Assembly (NCBI GenBank): GCA_023412855.1
Contig: JAEZRJ010000045.1
Coordinates: forward strand, 1 to 47,028
From: Bacillota bacterium
GTDB lineage: Bacteria; Bacillota; Clostridia; Lachnospirales; Lachnospiraceae
Direction: 5' to 3'
Length of the DNA stretch: 47,028 nt
Shown: positions 36,250 through 44,434 of the stretch, piece after piece
Layout: each line of letters starts with the position of its first letter
Numbering within the stretch: position 1 is the first letter of the stretch
Notes under the pieces: model-generated
The model's database searches: none
What the model saw: the letters and a program-made list of their open reading frames with translations, nothing else
What the model was told of the DNA's origin: nothing
Made by a program: the position numbers and the translations under genes

Positions 36250-37425
36250 CTAAGCTGCTTTAAGATAAAGCTGCCCTGATTTTTCCAGCTGATAAATCAC
36301 TCTGACAAGTTTTTTGGCAGCATGTGAAATGGCAACGTTATAATGCTTACCTTCAGAGCGTTTCTTCTCCAAGTAGATAGCAAAGGTTGGATCCCAATGG
36401 CAAACATACTTTGTTGCATTATACAAGGCATAGCGAAGATAGCGGGAGCCACGTTTTTCCATATGGGAATACGAGGATTCTAACTGCCCTGATTGATAGG
36501 TAGAAGGAGACATTCCGGCATAAGCAAGAATCTTATCTGGAGAGTCAAATCTACTAAAATCGCCGATCTCAGCAATAATCATGGCACCCATCCGATAGCT
36601 GATACCAGGAATCGTTAAGATTGGTGAATGGATACGATCCATTATGGACTTGATTTCAGCTTCGATTTCATCAATCTCAGCAGTGATTTCCCGCATGAGT
36701 TTGATGGTATGCTTTAGTTCCAGAGACTTAGCTGGCATATGAGAGCCAATAGAAGTCCTTGCGGCTTCACGAAAAAGGATGGCAGTATCTTTTCCATAGC
36801 GGCCTTTTGAAGCAGTAGACAAGAGATTGGTTAGCCTTGTAAGGTGTGAATCAGCAATGGCGGATGCACTTGGAAATTCAGATAGTAATGCATAAACAGA
36901 TGCCATATGAAGTGTAGGAACAAGTTTCTCCAGCTCAGGAAAGAGAATTGTTACAAGACGTGAAACCGAGGATTTCAGTTTTGCCCGTTCTTTTACTTTG
37001 TCAAAACGATAACGGGTTAATGACTTTAATTCCTCATTGTGATAAGATGTGTCTGAGTAGGACTTTAAGTTCACATCAGACGTAAGCATTGTAGCAATCG
37101 TATGGGCATCCACTTTATCCGTTTTGGTCTTTCTAAGGCTTAGACTTTTTCTGTAAAGATTGGTATGTAACGGATTGATAACAAAGGTGGTCAGACCTTT
37201 ATCAAGAAGATAACCCAAGATGTTATAACTGTAGTGTCCAGTGGCTTCAAGGCCTACTTTTACTTTGGTTAAATCATCGGTAACGGATAGAATCTTCTGA
37301 TAGAGTTCATCAAAACCATCTCGGTTGTTTGGAATGGTAAATGGTTTGAAAAGCACTTTACCATCCGAATTAGTGATAAAGCAATCATGCTTATCCTTGG
37401 CAACATCAATTCCTGCGTATATCAT
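36250..37425 (-). CDS. IS110-family DEDD transposase (bridge-RNA recombinase)
   Basis: A 391-residue recombinase. Start at minus-strand ATG 37425 with AAAGGAG 7 bases upstream; the longer frame to 37512 runs into the bridge-RNA region. The RuvC-like DEDD set is in place: Asp7 (AGIDVAKDKHD), Glu60 (GLEATGHYSY), Asp103 and Asp106 (KTDKVDAHT). The C-terminal Transposase_20 part has IPGISYRMGAMIIAEIGD and GMSPSTYQSGQ (306-314), which includes the candidate nucleophilic serine. All key residues are present and the frame is intact, so it should be active. It acts with the RNA encoded just upstream. Confidence 0.95.
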   Translation of the reverse strand: MIYAGIDVAKDKHDCFITNSDGKVLFKPFTIPNNRDGFDELYQKILSVTDDLTKVKVGLEATGHYSYNILGYLLDKGLTTFVINPLHTNLYRKSLSLRKTKTDKVDAHTIATMLTSDVNLKSYSDTSYHNEELKSLTRYRFDKVKERAKLKSSVSRLVTILFPELEKLVPTLHMASVYALLSEFPSASAIADSHLTRLTNLLSTASKGRYGKDTAILFREAARTSIGSHMPAKSLELKHTIKLMREITAEIDEIEAEIKSIMDRIHSPILTIPGISYRMGAMIIAEIGDFSRFDSPDKILAYAGMSPSTYQSGQLESSYSHMEKRGSRYLRYALYNATKYVCHWDPTFAIYLEKKRSEGKHYNVAISHAAKKLVRVIYQLEKSGQLYLKAA

Positions 37426-37483
37426 AGCAATACTCCTTTGAAATGTATTTGATACTGTTTGGAACCACTGGTACTCCTTGCGA

Positions 37484-37680
37484 TTGTAACCTCGTTCTAA
37501 ATAAACCGTCATGCGGTATCTAACTGATTAACAAATATACAAAGAGACTGTGGTTGGAGCCTTTCTGAAACCATCAAGTGGTAGGAGGTATAAACCAATC
37601 CACAGTATCTCCAACAGTATATCATACTGTTTTGTATAGCATACAGTCCTTGGAGAGGGACTATAAACACTACTACTTTA
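37484..37680 (-). ncRNA. Candidate bridge RNA of the IS110 element
   Basis: On the minus strand after the TATTAT -10. A first hairpin is ACAGTAT/ATACTGT (37630-37614). The target loop is enclosed by ACTGTGGATTGG and CCAACCACAGT, with guides TACCTCCT (37590-37583) and CAGAAAGG (37567-37560) on the two sides of an ACCA/TGGT hairpin. The donor loop is enclosed by TTTGTTAA/TTACAA, with TCAGTTAGAT (37527-37518) like the right end TAGTTAGTCT, an ACCG/CGGT hairpin, and TAGAACGAGG (37499-37490) like the complement of the left end, TAATACGAG. Order and content fit known IS110 bridge RNAs. Limits are approximate. Confidence 0.65.
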
Positions 37681-37700
37681 TAATACGAGGAATATATGTG

Positions 37701-38879
37701 ATGTTGAACTTCGATTTACACATCCCTACGCGTATCTTATTCGGCAGGGATACACACAAAGAAATTGGTACTTTATTACAGCCCTATGCTAAGAAGGTGT
37801 TGCTTCACTTCGGGGGAAACAGCGTAAAAAAGAGCGGTCTGTATGATGCAGTAACTGCCTCCTTGAAAGAGAGCAATCTGGAATTTATTGAACTTGGCGG
37901 AGTGGTCCCCAATCCCCGGTTATCCTTAGTGCGTGAAGGAATTGCCCTTTGCAGAAAAGAAGGAGTGGATTTGATTCTCGCTGTGGGTGGGGGCAGTGCC
38001 ATCGATTCGGCGAAAGCCATTGCAATGGGTGTTTACTACGAAGGTGATGTTTGGGAACTCTATGAACAGCAAAAGTCAATTACAAAAGCCCTGCCGGTTG
38101 CAACGATCCTGACAATCCCGGCGGCAGGCAGTGAGTCCAGTAACGGTACAGTAGTCACCAATGAAGAAAAACAGATGAAGCTCGGGTATGGAAGCATTCA
38201 TCTGCGTCCTTTGTTCAGTGTCATGAATCCGGAATTGTTCTTTACATTACCCAAAAATCAAATAGCAAACGGTGTGGCAGATATGATGAGCCATATTTTT
38301 GAGCGCTATTTTACCAATACGGTACAAACCGATTTGACGGACGGATTATGTGAGACGACTCTGAAAACTATTATGAAAAATGCGGTGAAGGTATTTTCCG
38401 ATGCTCATGATTATGATGCATGGTGTCAGGTTGGATTTGGAGGAACGATCGCTCATAATGATCTGCTGGGACTTGGCCGTGAGCAGGATTGGGCCTGCCA
38501 CGGTATGGAGCACGAACTCAGCGCTATCTATGATGTAGCTCATGGCGCCGGACTGGCGGTATTGACTCCCGCATGGATGGAGTACGTTTATAAAACGAAT
38601 ACTAACATGTTCGTCCAGTTTGCTGTAAACGTAATGGGAGTGGAAGGCAGCTATCGCGACCCGGATGCCATTGTGATGGAAGGTATTGCACGCCTGCGCG
38701 ATTTCTATAAAAAAATGGGGCTTCCGTCTACTCTTTCGGAGCTTGGTATTGATGAAAGCAAACTGGAAGTGATGGCAAAAAAAGCAACAGGAGATGCTTA
38801 CGGCTCCGAGCAGCCCCTTGGCAACTTGAAGAAGTTATACTGGCAGGATGTGCTTGAAATTTATAAGCTCGCTAAATAA
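37701..38879 (+). CDS. Iron-containing alcohol dehydrogenase (butanol dehydrogenase type)
   Basis: A 392-residue group III dehydrogenase. Start at ATG 37701: an upstream extension in frame lies in the IS end. The N-terminal domain has the cofactor loop GGGSAIDSAKAI (96-107). Metal ligands are in VADMMSHIFERY and the paired His region HGMEHELSAIYDVAHGAGLAV. The set resembles NAD(P)H-dependent butanol dehydrogenases that reduce aldehydes. IS110 inserted in its ribosome site; the end of the element now supplies part of that site (ACGAGGA). It is followed after 29 bases by an aldo/keto reductase. Confidence 0.93.
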   Translation: MLNFDLHIPTRILFGRDTHKEIGTLLQPYAKKVLLHFGGNSVKKSGLYDAVTASLKESNLEFIELGGVVPNPRLSLVREGIALCRKEGVDLILAVGGGSAIDSAKAIAMGVYYEGDVWELYEQQKSITKALPVATILTIPAAGSESSNGTVVTNEEKQMKLGYGSIHLRPLFSVMNPELFFTLPKNQIANGVADMMSHIFERYFTNTVQTDLTDGLCETTLKTIMKNAVKVFSDAHDYDAWCQVGFGGTIAHNDLLGLGREQDWACHGMEHELSAIYDVAHGAGLAVLTPAWMEYVYKTNTNMFVQFAVNVMGVEGSYRDPDAIVMEGIARLRDFYKKMGLPSTLSELGIDESKLEVMAKKATGDAYGSEQPLGNLKKLYWQDVLEIYKLAK

Positions 38880-38908
38880 AATATTAATATATAAGGAGAA
38901 AAGCTATC

Positions 38909-39832
38909 ATGAAACTTATTAAATTAGGACAATCAGGTTTACAAGTGCCTGTGATTGCGGTCGGCTGTATGCGCATGAAAGATTTGAATAAAAAAGATGC
39001 TGAGCATTTGGTGCAGACAGCTTTGGAGAATGGTGCTAATTTTTTTGATCATGCGGATGTTTATGGCAGGGGAGCCAGCGAAGAAATATTTGCGGACGCC
39101 ATTCATATGAACGATACTGTGCGTGAAAAGATTATCCTGCAATCCAAGTGTGGAATCAGGAAGGCGGAGAATACATTTGATTTTTCCAAGGAGTATATAT
39201 TAGAGTCGGTAGATGGAATCTTGAAACGCCTGAAAACCGATTATCTGGATGTTCTGCTCCTGCACCGGCCGGATGCATTGGTTGAACCTGAGGAGGTTGC
39301 AGAGGCATTCGATAAGCTCTATAGCAGCGGAAAAGTTAGAAACTTTGGTGTATCCAATCACAATCCCATGCAAATACAGCTGCTTCAAAAATCGCTGAAT
39401 CAGCCTATTGTAGCAAATCAACTGCAGCTTAGCATCACCCATGCCACTATGATTTCGTCAGGTATCCACGTCAATATGCTGGACGAGCCGGCAGTTAACC
39501 GTGATGGAAGTATATTGGATTTCTGCCGTTTAAGCGATATCACGATACAGCCGTGGTCACCTTTCCAATACGGATTCTTTGAAGGCGTTTTCTTAGATAA
39601 TGAAAAGTTTCCGGAACTGAATGCCAAGATCAATGAAATTGCCGCTAAATATGAAGTGACTAATACCACGATTGCGTTGTCCTGGATACTGCGTCATCCT
39701 GCGCATATGCAGCCTGTAACAGGGACGATGAATCCTGAACGGTTAAAAGATTGTATTAAGGCAGCCGATATTTATTTGACCCGTGAGGAGTGGTACGAGA
39801 TTTATCGTGCAGCGGGGAATATTCTGCCGTAA
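38909..39832 (+). CDS. Aldo/keto reductase (YdhF-like)
   Basis: A 307-residue NADPH-dependent reductase with the (beta/alpha)8 barrel. The catalytic tetrad is visible: Asp and Tyr in FFDHADVYGRG, Lys in ILQSKCGI, His in VLLLHRPD. The cofactor-binding end has VTNTTIALSWILRHP and PVTGTMNPERL. The YdhF/Tas branch is suggested by QPWSPFQYG near residue 215. Probably co-transcribed with the dehydrogenase; together they would reduce aldehydes or ketones. RBS AAGGAG at 38893. Confidence 0.92.
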   Translation: MKLIKLGQSGLQVPVIAVGCMRMKDLNKKDAEHLVQTALENGANFFDHADVYGRGASEEIFADAIHMNDTVREKIILQSKCGIRKAENTFDFSKEYILESVDGILKRLKTDYLDVLLLHRPDALVEPEEVAEAFDKLYSSGKVRNFGVSNHNPMQIQLLQKSLNQPIVANQLQLSITHATMISSGIHVNMLDEPAVNRDGSILDFCRLSDITIQPWSPFQYGFFEGVFLDNEKFPELNAKINEIAAKYEVTNTTIALSWILRHPAHMQPVTGTMNPERLKDCIKAADIYLTREEWYEIYRAAGNILP

Positions 39833-39876
39833 TCTTATTAATATATACGCTTTGGGTATATAGTTTCTTTATTATT

Positions 39877-39926
39877 TATCCCTCAATAGAAGGTTTAAAA
39901 AACCAGGCTATTGAGGGATATTTTTT
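39877..39926 (+). terminator. Intrinsic terminator of the dehydrogenase operon
   Basis: TATCCCTCAATAG (39877-39889) and CTATTGAGGGATA (39908-39920) form a perfect 13-base stem, followed by TTTTTT. Confidence 0.9.
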
Positions 39927-40020
39927 GTGTAATATAAGGTCAGGTTCGAAAATACATGTTAAAAATACTGAGCCAAAATAATAGAAATGAGTTATAATAG
40001 TTCAATATGATGAATGAGAT

Positions 40021-40134
40021 ATGCGCAGCGGTATTATCCTTGACTGCTGGATTTTACTGTTTGCGGTGGTGTATTTCTTTTCCGGCAGGGTCCCTGCCTG
40101 GAGACAGTCAGAAAATATTGAAAAATGTGATTAG
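40021..40134 (+). CDS. Possible single-span membrane microprotein
   Basis: A 37-codon frame just before the ABC exporter: a hydrophobic stretch (IILDCWILLFAVVYFFSG) followed by a charged tail. A TATAAT is at 39993-39998 but no clear -35 or strong RBS is seen. It may be a small regulatory peptide, a remnant of another gene, or noncoding. Doubtful. Confidence 0.25.
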   Translation: MRSGIILDCWILLFAVVYFFSGRVPAWRQSENIEKCD

Positions 40135-40156
40135 GTAACAAAAAGGAGTGTTAAAG

Positions 40157-41908
40157 ATGCCAATTTATAAAGTTCTTGCGAAGAGTATACGGGAATTCAA
40201 AACGCCTTCTATTAAAGCGCCCGTATATGTTTCTTTCGAAGTGGTAATGGAGTGTATCATACCATTTATTATAGCGATGCTGGTAAATCAGATTAAAGCG
40301 GGGGGTGAATTCGGGGTAATTGCAAGATATGGTCTTGTATTGGTGATTATGGCCGCGTTATCCCTGACCTTCGGAACGCTTGCAGGAATGTCCTGTGCCA
40401 CCGCCTCCAGCGGCTTTGCCCGCAATTTAAGAAAGGATTTATTTTACAGGATTCAGACCTATTCCTTTGAAAATATCGATAAATTCTCTACGTCCTCTTT
40501 AGTAACGAGGATGACGACGGACGTATCCAACGTACAGAATGCCTACATGATGATTATCAGAACAGCGATACGCTGTCCTTTAATGCTTGTATTTTCGTTT
40601 GCTATGGCCTTTATTATGGGCGGGAAGATGGCGTTTATTTTCTTGTTTGTAACACCTTTGCTGGGAATAGGTTTGTATCTGGTCATCCGTAAAACGATAC
40701 CTTTGTTCCGGAAGGTATTTCGCAAATACGATGCGCTGAACAATTCTATTCAGGAAAATGTAGCAGGGATGCGGGTGGTAAAGTCTTATGTCCGGGAGGA
40801 TCATGAAAAAGAAAAATTCGAGAGAGCGGCGGAGGATGTTTGCGGGGATTTTACCAGAGCGGAAAAAATACTGGCCATCAACAGTCCTCTGATGCAGTTT
40901 TGTCTCTATACGGTTATGATATTTGTGCTGTATTTCGGCTCTTATACCATTATAACCTCGCGGGGGCTGGATCTGGATGTGGGACAGTTTTCTGCCCTGC
41001 TTACTTATAGTTTTCAGATTTTGAGCAGCTTGATGATGCTTTCTATGGTGTTCGTTATGATAACTATCGCCGGAGAATCGGCACATCGTATTGTGGAGGT
41101 ATTAAACGAGGAGAGTACGATGAAAAGCCCGGAGGGAGGGCTGACTCTTGTAACAGACGGATCTGTGGATTTTGAACATGTGAGCTTTAAATATTCTAAG
41201 GAAGCGGAGCGCATGGCCTTAGAGGGAATCGATCTGCATATAAAATCAGGAGAAACCATAGGAATTATCGGTGGAACCGGTTCTTCCAAATCTTCTCTGA
41301 TTCAGCTCATTTCCCGCCTCTATGATACAACGGAGGGGGTTGTGAAGGTAGGCGGAGCGGATGTAAGAGGGTATGACCTGGAAGCGCTTCGAGATCAAGT
41401 GGCGGTCGTATTGCAGAAAAACGTATTGTTTTCAGGAACGATAAAAGAAAACCTGCGATGGGGAAATAAGGATGCTTCGGACGAGGAGCTGGAAGAGGTC
41501 TGCAGGCTGGCACAGGCTGACGAATTTATATCTCACTTCCCCGAGAAATATAATACTCGCATCGAACAGGGTGGAACCAATGTGTCGGGAGGGCAGAAGC
41601 AGCGCCTATGTATTGCAAGAGCACTGCTAAAGAAGCCCAAGATACTCATATTGGATGATTCCACCAGCGCAGTGGATACAAAGACAGATGCGCTGATTCG
41701 AAAAGCACTTAGGGAGTATATTCCCGAGACGACAAAAATTATTATCGCGCAGAGGACAGCATCGGTAGAGGATGCGGACCGCATTATCGTTATGGAGGGC
41801 GGCACAGTGCTCGCTATTGGTACCCATCAGGAATTGCTTGCAGGCAATGAAGTATACAGGGACGTCTATGTATCCCAGAATAAGGCAGGTGAGCAGAATG
41901 AAGAATAA
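40157..41908 (+). CDS. ABC exporter half with degenerate ATP site (heterodimer subunit 1)
   Basis: A 583-residue fusion of six membrane segments (1-~310) and an ATPase. Start at ATG 40157 with AAGGAG 8 bases upstream. Walker A GIIGGTGSSKSS, signature NVSGGQKQRLCIARAL, Walker B ILILDDST. The usual catalytic Glu after the Walker B Asp is Asp501, and the switch His is Gln532 (IIAQRTAS), so this subunit's own site is noncanonical. That pattern is known for TM287, LmrC and BmrC, whose partner carries the working residues. It overlaps the next gene by 11 bases. Substrate: drugs, peptides or lipids; not determinable. Confidence 0.93.
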   Translation: MPIYKVLAKSIREFKTPSIKAPVYVSFEVVMECIIPFIIAMLVNQIKAGGEFGVIARYGLVLVIMAALSLTFGTLAGMSCATASSGFARNLRKDLFYRIQTYSFENIDKFSTSSLVTRMTTDVSNVQNAYMMIIRTAIRCPLMLVFSFAMAFIMGGKMAFIFLFVTPLLGIGLYLVIRKTIPLFRKVFRKYDALNNSIQENVAGMRVVKSYVREDHEKEKFERAAEDVCGDFTRAEKILAINSPLMQFCLYTVMIFVLYFGSYTIITSRGLDLDVGQFSALLTYSFQILSSLMMLSMVFVMITIAGESAHRIVEVLNEESTMKSPEGGLTLVTDGSVDFEHVSFKYSKEAERMALEGIDLHIKSGETIGIIGGTGSSKSSLIQLISRLYDTTEGVVKVGGADVRGYDLEALRDQVAVVLQKNVLFSGTIKENLRWGNKDASDEELEEVCRLAQADEFISHFPEKYNTRIEQGGTNVSGGQKQRLCIARALLKKPKILILDDSTSAVDTKTDALIRKALREYIPETTKIIIAQRTASVEDADRIIVMEGGTVLAIGTHQELLAGNEVYRDVYVSQNKAGEQNEE

Positions 41909-43790
41909 TAGAATTGTAAAAAAAGGCGTGCTGAAGCGTCTGATTAAAATAATGTTCGAGTTTTATCCGGTCATGCTGCCCATCGTAGTAGTATGCATTA
42001 TTTTCAATGCAGTAATTTCTTCCATTCCATCTATATTCATGCAAAATATCATCGCCCTTGTGGAACGTTCCTGGCAAAATGGCGATTGGCAGTCGGTAGC
42101 AGGCCGGATTGGCGGTTTTGTGCTACTGCTCTCAGTCTGCTACCTTCTTTCGCTGGCGGCATCCTTTGCCTATAACCGGATGATGGCGGTTATCACTCAG
42201 GGCTCTTTGAAAAAGCTGCGTGTGAAAATGTTCCGCGGAATGCAGGACCTCCCGATTCGTTATTTTGACTCTAACAATCACGGAGATATTATGAGTTACT
42301 ATACCAACGACATCGATACCCTTCGTCAGATGATTTCACAAAGTATTCCCCAGCTAATGATGTCCGGCATTGTAGTTATGACCTTGTTTTGCATCATGAT
42401 GTATTACAGCATTTGGATGACTCTTGTGGTTTTGCTTGGTGTAGTCATTATGTATCAGGTTACAAAAAAGGTGGGCGGAGGCTCCGCGAAATATTTCCTG
42501 CGCCAGCAGGTGGCGCTCGGTAGAGTAGAGGGCTTTGTGGAAGAAATAATGAACGGTCAGAAGGTCGTGAAAGTGTTCTGCCATGAGGAGGAAAGCAAGT
42601 CGGAATTTGACCGCATCAATGATTCGCTTTTTTCGGATGCGGAGCGGGCAAATAAATATGCCAATACACTGGGGCCTATCCTGAATAATATCGGAAATGT
42701 TCTTTATGTAGTGGTAGCTTTGACGGGAGGCTTTTTCTTACTTGCCAAGGTGCCTAATGTGAGCTTTTCAGGATTGGCTTTCAGCATTAGCATTGTTGTC
42801 CCCTTCCTGAACATGACCAAACAGTTTGCGGGCAATATTAACCAAGTGTCTCAACAAATTAACGCAGTTGTCATGGGATTGGCGGGAGCCTCCAGAATTT
42901 TTGAGCTGATCGATGAGGAACCGGAGCCGGACGAAGGCAGCGTGACTTTGGTAAATGCCAGAGAAGTGGCCGGAGAAATCGTAGAATGCGCTGAACGTAC
43001 AAACATGTGGGCATGGAAATACCCTCACGGTGACGGCTCCGTTACGTATACGAAGCTGGCCGGAGACGTGAGAATGGAGGATGTAGACTTTGGCTATGTT
43101 CCGGACAAGACGATTCTTCACGACATTACCTTGTATGCGGAGCCGGGGCAGAAGATTGCCTTTGTTGGTGCTACCGGCGCCGGAAAAACGACAATTACGA
43201 ATCTGATTAACCGTTTTTATGATATAGCGGAGGGCGAGATTCATTACGACGGCATAAATATAAATAAGATAAAAAAAGCGGATCTTCGCCGCTCCCTCGG
43301 TATCGTTTTGCAGGATACCAATCTGTTTACCGGAACTGTTATGGAAAATATACGATACGGTAAACTGGATGCTTCGGATGAAGAGTGCAAAGCAGCGGCT
43401 AAGCTGGCAGGAGCCCACGATTTCGTTACTCGTCTGCCGCAGGGATATGAAACGCTTCTTGTCGGTAACGGGGCGAACCTGTCGCAGGGACAGAGACAGT
43501 TGCTGGCGATTGCCAGAGCGGCCGTAGCGGACCCGCCGGCTATGATTCTGGATGAAGCAACGTCGTCCATCGATACCCGTACGGAGGCTATCGTTCAGCG
43601 GGGAATGGATGCTTTGATGAAAGGGCGTACTGTGTTTGTAATAGCGCACAGACTTTCTACAGTAAAAAATGCCGATGTGATCATGGTTCTGGAGCAGGGG
43701 CATATTGCGGAAAGAGGCAGCCATGAGCAGTTGATTGCGCAGAGAGGTAAATACTATCAGTTGTATACGGGAGCCTTTGAATTGGAGTAG
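41898..43790 (+). CDS. ABC exporter half with canonical ATP site (heterodimer subunit 2)
   Basis: A 630-residue partner of the 40157 product. Start at ATG 41898, overlapping the previous stop by 11 bases, with an AGGTGAG site. Membrane domain to ~330, then a linker longer than usual (about 345-390) with EWAGEIVE-like charged segments before the ATPase. Walker A GATGAGKTT, signature LSQGQRQLLAIARAA, Walker B AMILDEATSSID (Asp552-Glu553), switch His in IAHRLSTV. It supplies the catalytic Glu and His missing in subunit 1, so the two form a typical TM287/288-like exporter. Confidence 0.93.
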   Translation: MKNNRIVKKGVLKRLIKIMFEFYPVMLPIVVVCIIFNAVISSIPSIFMQNIIALVERSWQNGDWQSVAGRIGGFVLLLSVCYLLSLAASFAYNRMMAVITQGSLKKLRVKMFRGMQDLPIRYFDSNNHGDIMSYYTNDIDTLRQMISQSIPQLMMSGIVVMTLFCIMMYYSIWMTLVVLLGVVIMYQVTKKVGGGSAKYFLRQQVALGRVEGFVEEIMNGQKVVKVFCHEEESKSEFDRINDSLFSDAERANKYANTLGPILNNIGNVLYVVVALTGGFFLLAKVPNVSFSGLAFSISIVVPFLNMTKQFAGNINQVSQQINAVVMGLAGASRIFELIDEEPEPDEGSVTLVNAREVAGEIVECAERTNMWAWKYPHGDGSVTYTKLAGDVRMEDVDFGYVPDKTILHDITLYAEPGQKIAFVGATGAGKTTITNLINRFYDIAEGEIHYDGININKIKKADLRRSLGIVLQDTNLFTGTVMENIRYGKLDASDEECKAAAKLAGAHDFVTRLPQGYETLLVGNGANLSQGQRQLLAIARAAVADPPAMILDEATSSIDTRTEAIVQRGMDALMKGRTVFVIAHRLSTVKNADVIMVLEQGHIAERGSHEQLIAQRGKYYQLYTGAFELE

Positions 43791-43829
43791 TGAAAGATAA
43801 ATTAAGTTTAGGCACAGGAGGGATAAGAA

Positions 43830-44165
43830 ATGCTGGAACGAAAAGAGGCAATTGCATTTTGCAGTAAACTTAAGAACGTGTACGAGGATTATCCCTTTCA
43901 CGATCCTAATTGGACGGTAATGCGCCATAAGAAAAATAAAAAGGTATTTGCCTGGATATATGAAAAGGACGGGCATATATGGATTAACGTCAAGTGCAGC
44001 CCGGAGTGGAGGGATTTCTGGAGGGGAGCCTTTGAGGCCGTGCTGCCGGGTTATCATTTGAACAAAGAGCATTGGAATTCCATTATACTTAACGGAACGG
44101 TGCCGGATAAGGACATTCAGAGGATGATTGAGGAAAGCTATGAGCTTACCGGTGGAAAAGGGTAG
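43830..44165 (+). CDS. MmcQ/YjbR family protein
   Basis: A 111-residue protein of the YjbR fold, a CyaY-like small domain that may bind DNA. Signature features: VYEDYPFHDPNWTVMRHKKNKKVFAWIYE in the first half, INVKCSPEWRDFWRGAF in the middle, and PGYHLNKEHWNSIILNGTVPD then IQRMIEESYEL at the end. RBS AGGAGGGA at 43816. It follows the exporter after 39 bases, possibly in the same transcript. Function in the cell is unknown for this family. Confidence 0.9.
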   Translation: MLERKEAIAFCSKLKNVYEDYPFHDPNWTVMRHKKNKKVFAWIYEKDGHIWINVKCSPEWRDFWRGAFEAVLPGYHLNKEHWNSIILNGTVPDKDIQRMIEESYELTGGKG

Positions 44166-44236
44166 GAGGTATTTATGGAATAATGTTATAATATTTAGAA
44201 AGTATAGTAAAGGCTTTTCAGATAAGGGGAATCAAT

Positions 44237-44390
44237 TTGACGATTCCGTATAAGGCAGAGGTACTCAAGTATCTCGATGAACTTTCGCCCGCATCAAAGA
44301 TTATTGGAGCTGAATTTCAGGCTTTGGACAGGCGTGAAAGCGCCCGTGGATGTGATGGAGCGGATATTAAAAAAAGAATTTAATTTGTAA
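44237..44390 (+). pseudogene. Small ORF broken by one extra T
   Basis: From TTG 44237 (AAGGGGA 6 bases upstream) the frame reads TIPYKAEVLKYLDELSPASK. It then continues sensibly only after dropping one T of the TTT at 44323-44325, giving IIGAEFQAWTGVKAPVDVME and a stop at 44388. The uncorrected frame runs into unlike sequence and stops at 44381. A ~50-residue protein, unknown family. The extra base may be a real mutation, a programmed shift or a sequencing error. Confidence 0.4.
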
Positions 44391-44434
44391 GATGATACAT
44401 TTTGTGCGGTATAAAAATGCCGGGAGGACAGAGG

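Larger units (their letters stand above)
36081..37687 (-). mobile_element. Complete IS110-family insertion sequence
   Basis: About 1.6 kb. It is bounded by AG dinucleotides (CT on the transposase strand) at 36081-36082 and 37688-37689. Removing one AG plus everything between joins CAAAACAAAA-AG-GAATATATGTG-ATG, restoring a clean AAAAAGGA ribosome site for the dehydrogenase, which strongly supports the ends. It has no terminal inverted repeats, as expected for IS110. Joining its ends would create TTGACT (36101-36096), 17 bases including the CT core, TATTAT (37685-37680): the circle-junction promoter known from IS110 elements. It contains the transposase and a candidate bridge RNA. Confidence 0.8.

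Noticed and set aside
37426..37512. N-terminal extension of the IS110 transposase
   Set aside because: The canonical start AGIDV with AAAGGAG lies at 37425, and this stretch belongs to the bridge-RNA donor loop.
37560..37590. Fragment of a 16S rRNA gene (anti-SD sequence)
   Set aside because: Only the guide pieces match, split by a hairpin; there is no other rRNA sequence.
42768..44072. Long minus-strand frame of 434 codons across the second exporter gene and the YjbR gene
   Set aside because: Antisense shadow of two strongly recognised genes; its composition (Arg/His/Ser-rich) and lack of RBS or domains are not protein-like.
44164..44180. Two-codon frame ATG-GAA-TAA with strong RBS
   Set aside because: Too short to interpret; likely chance at the end of the YjbR gene.
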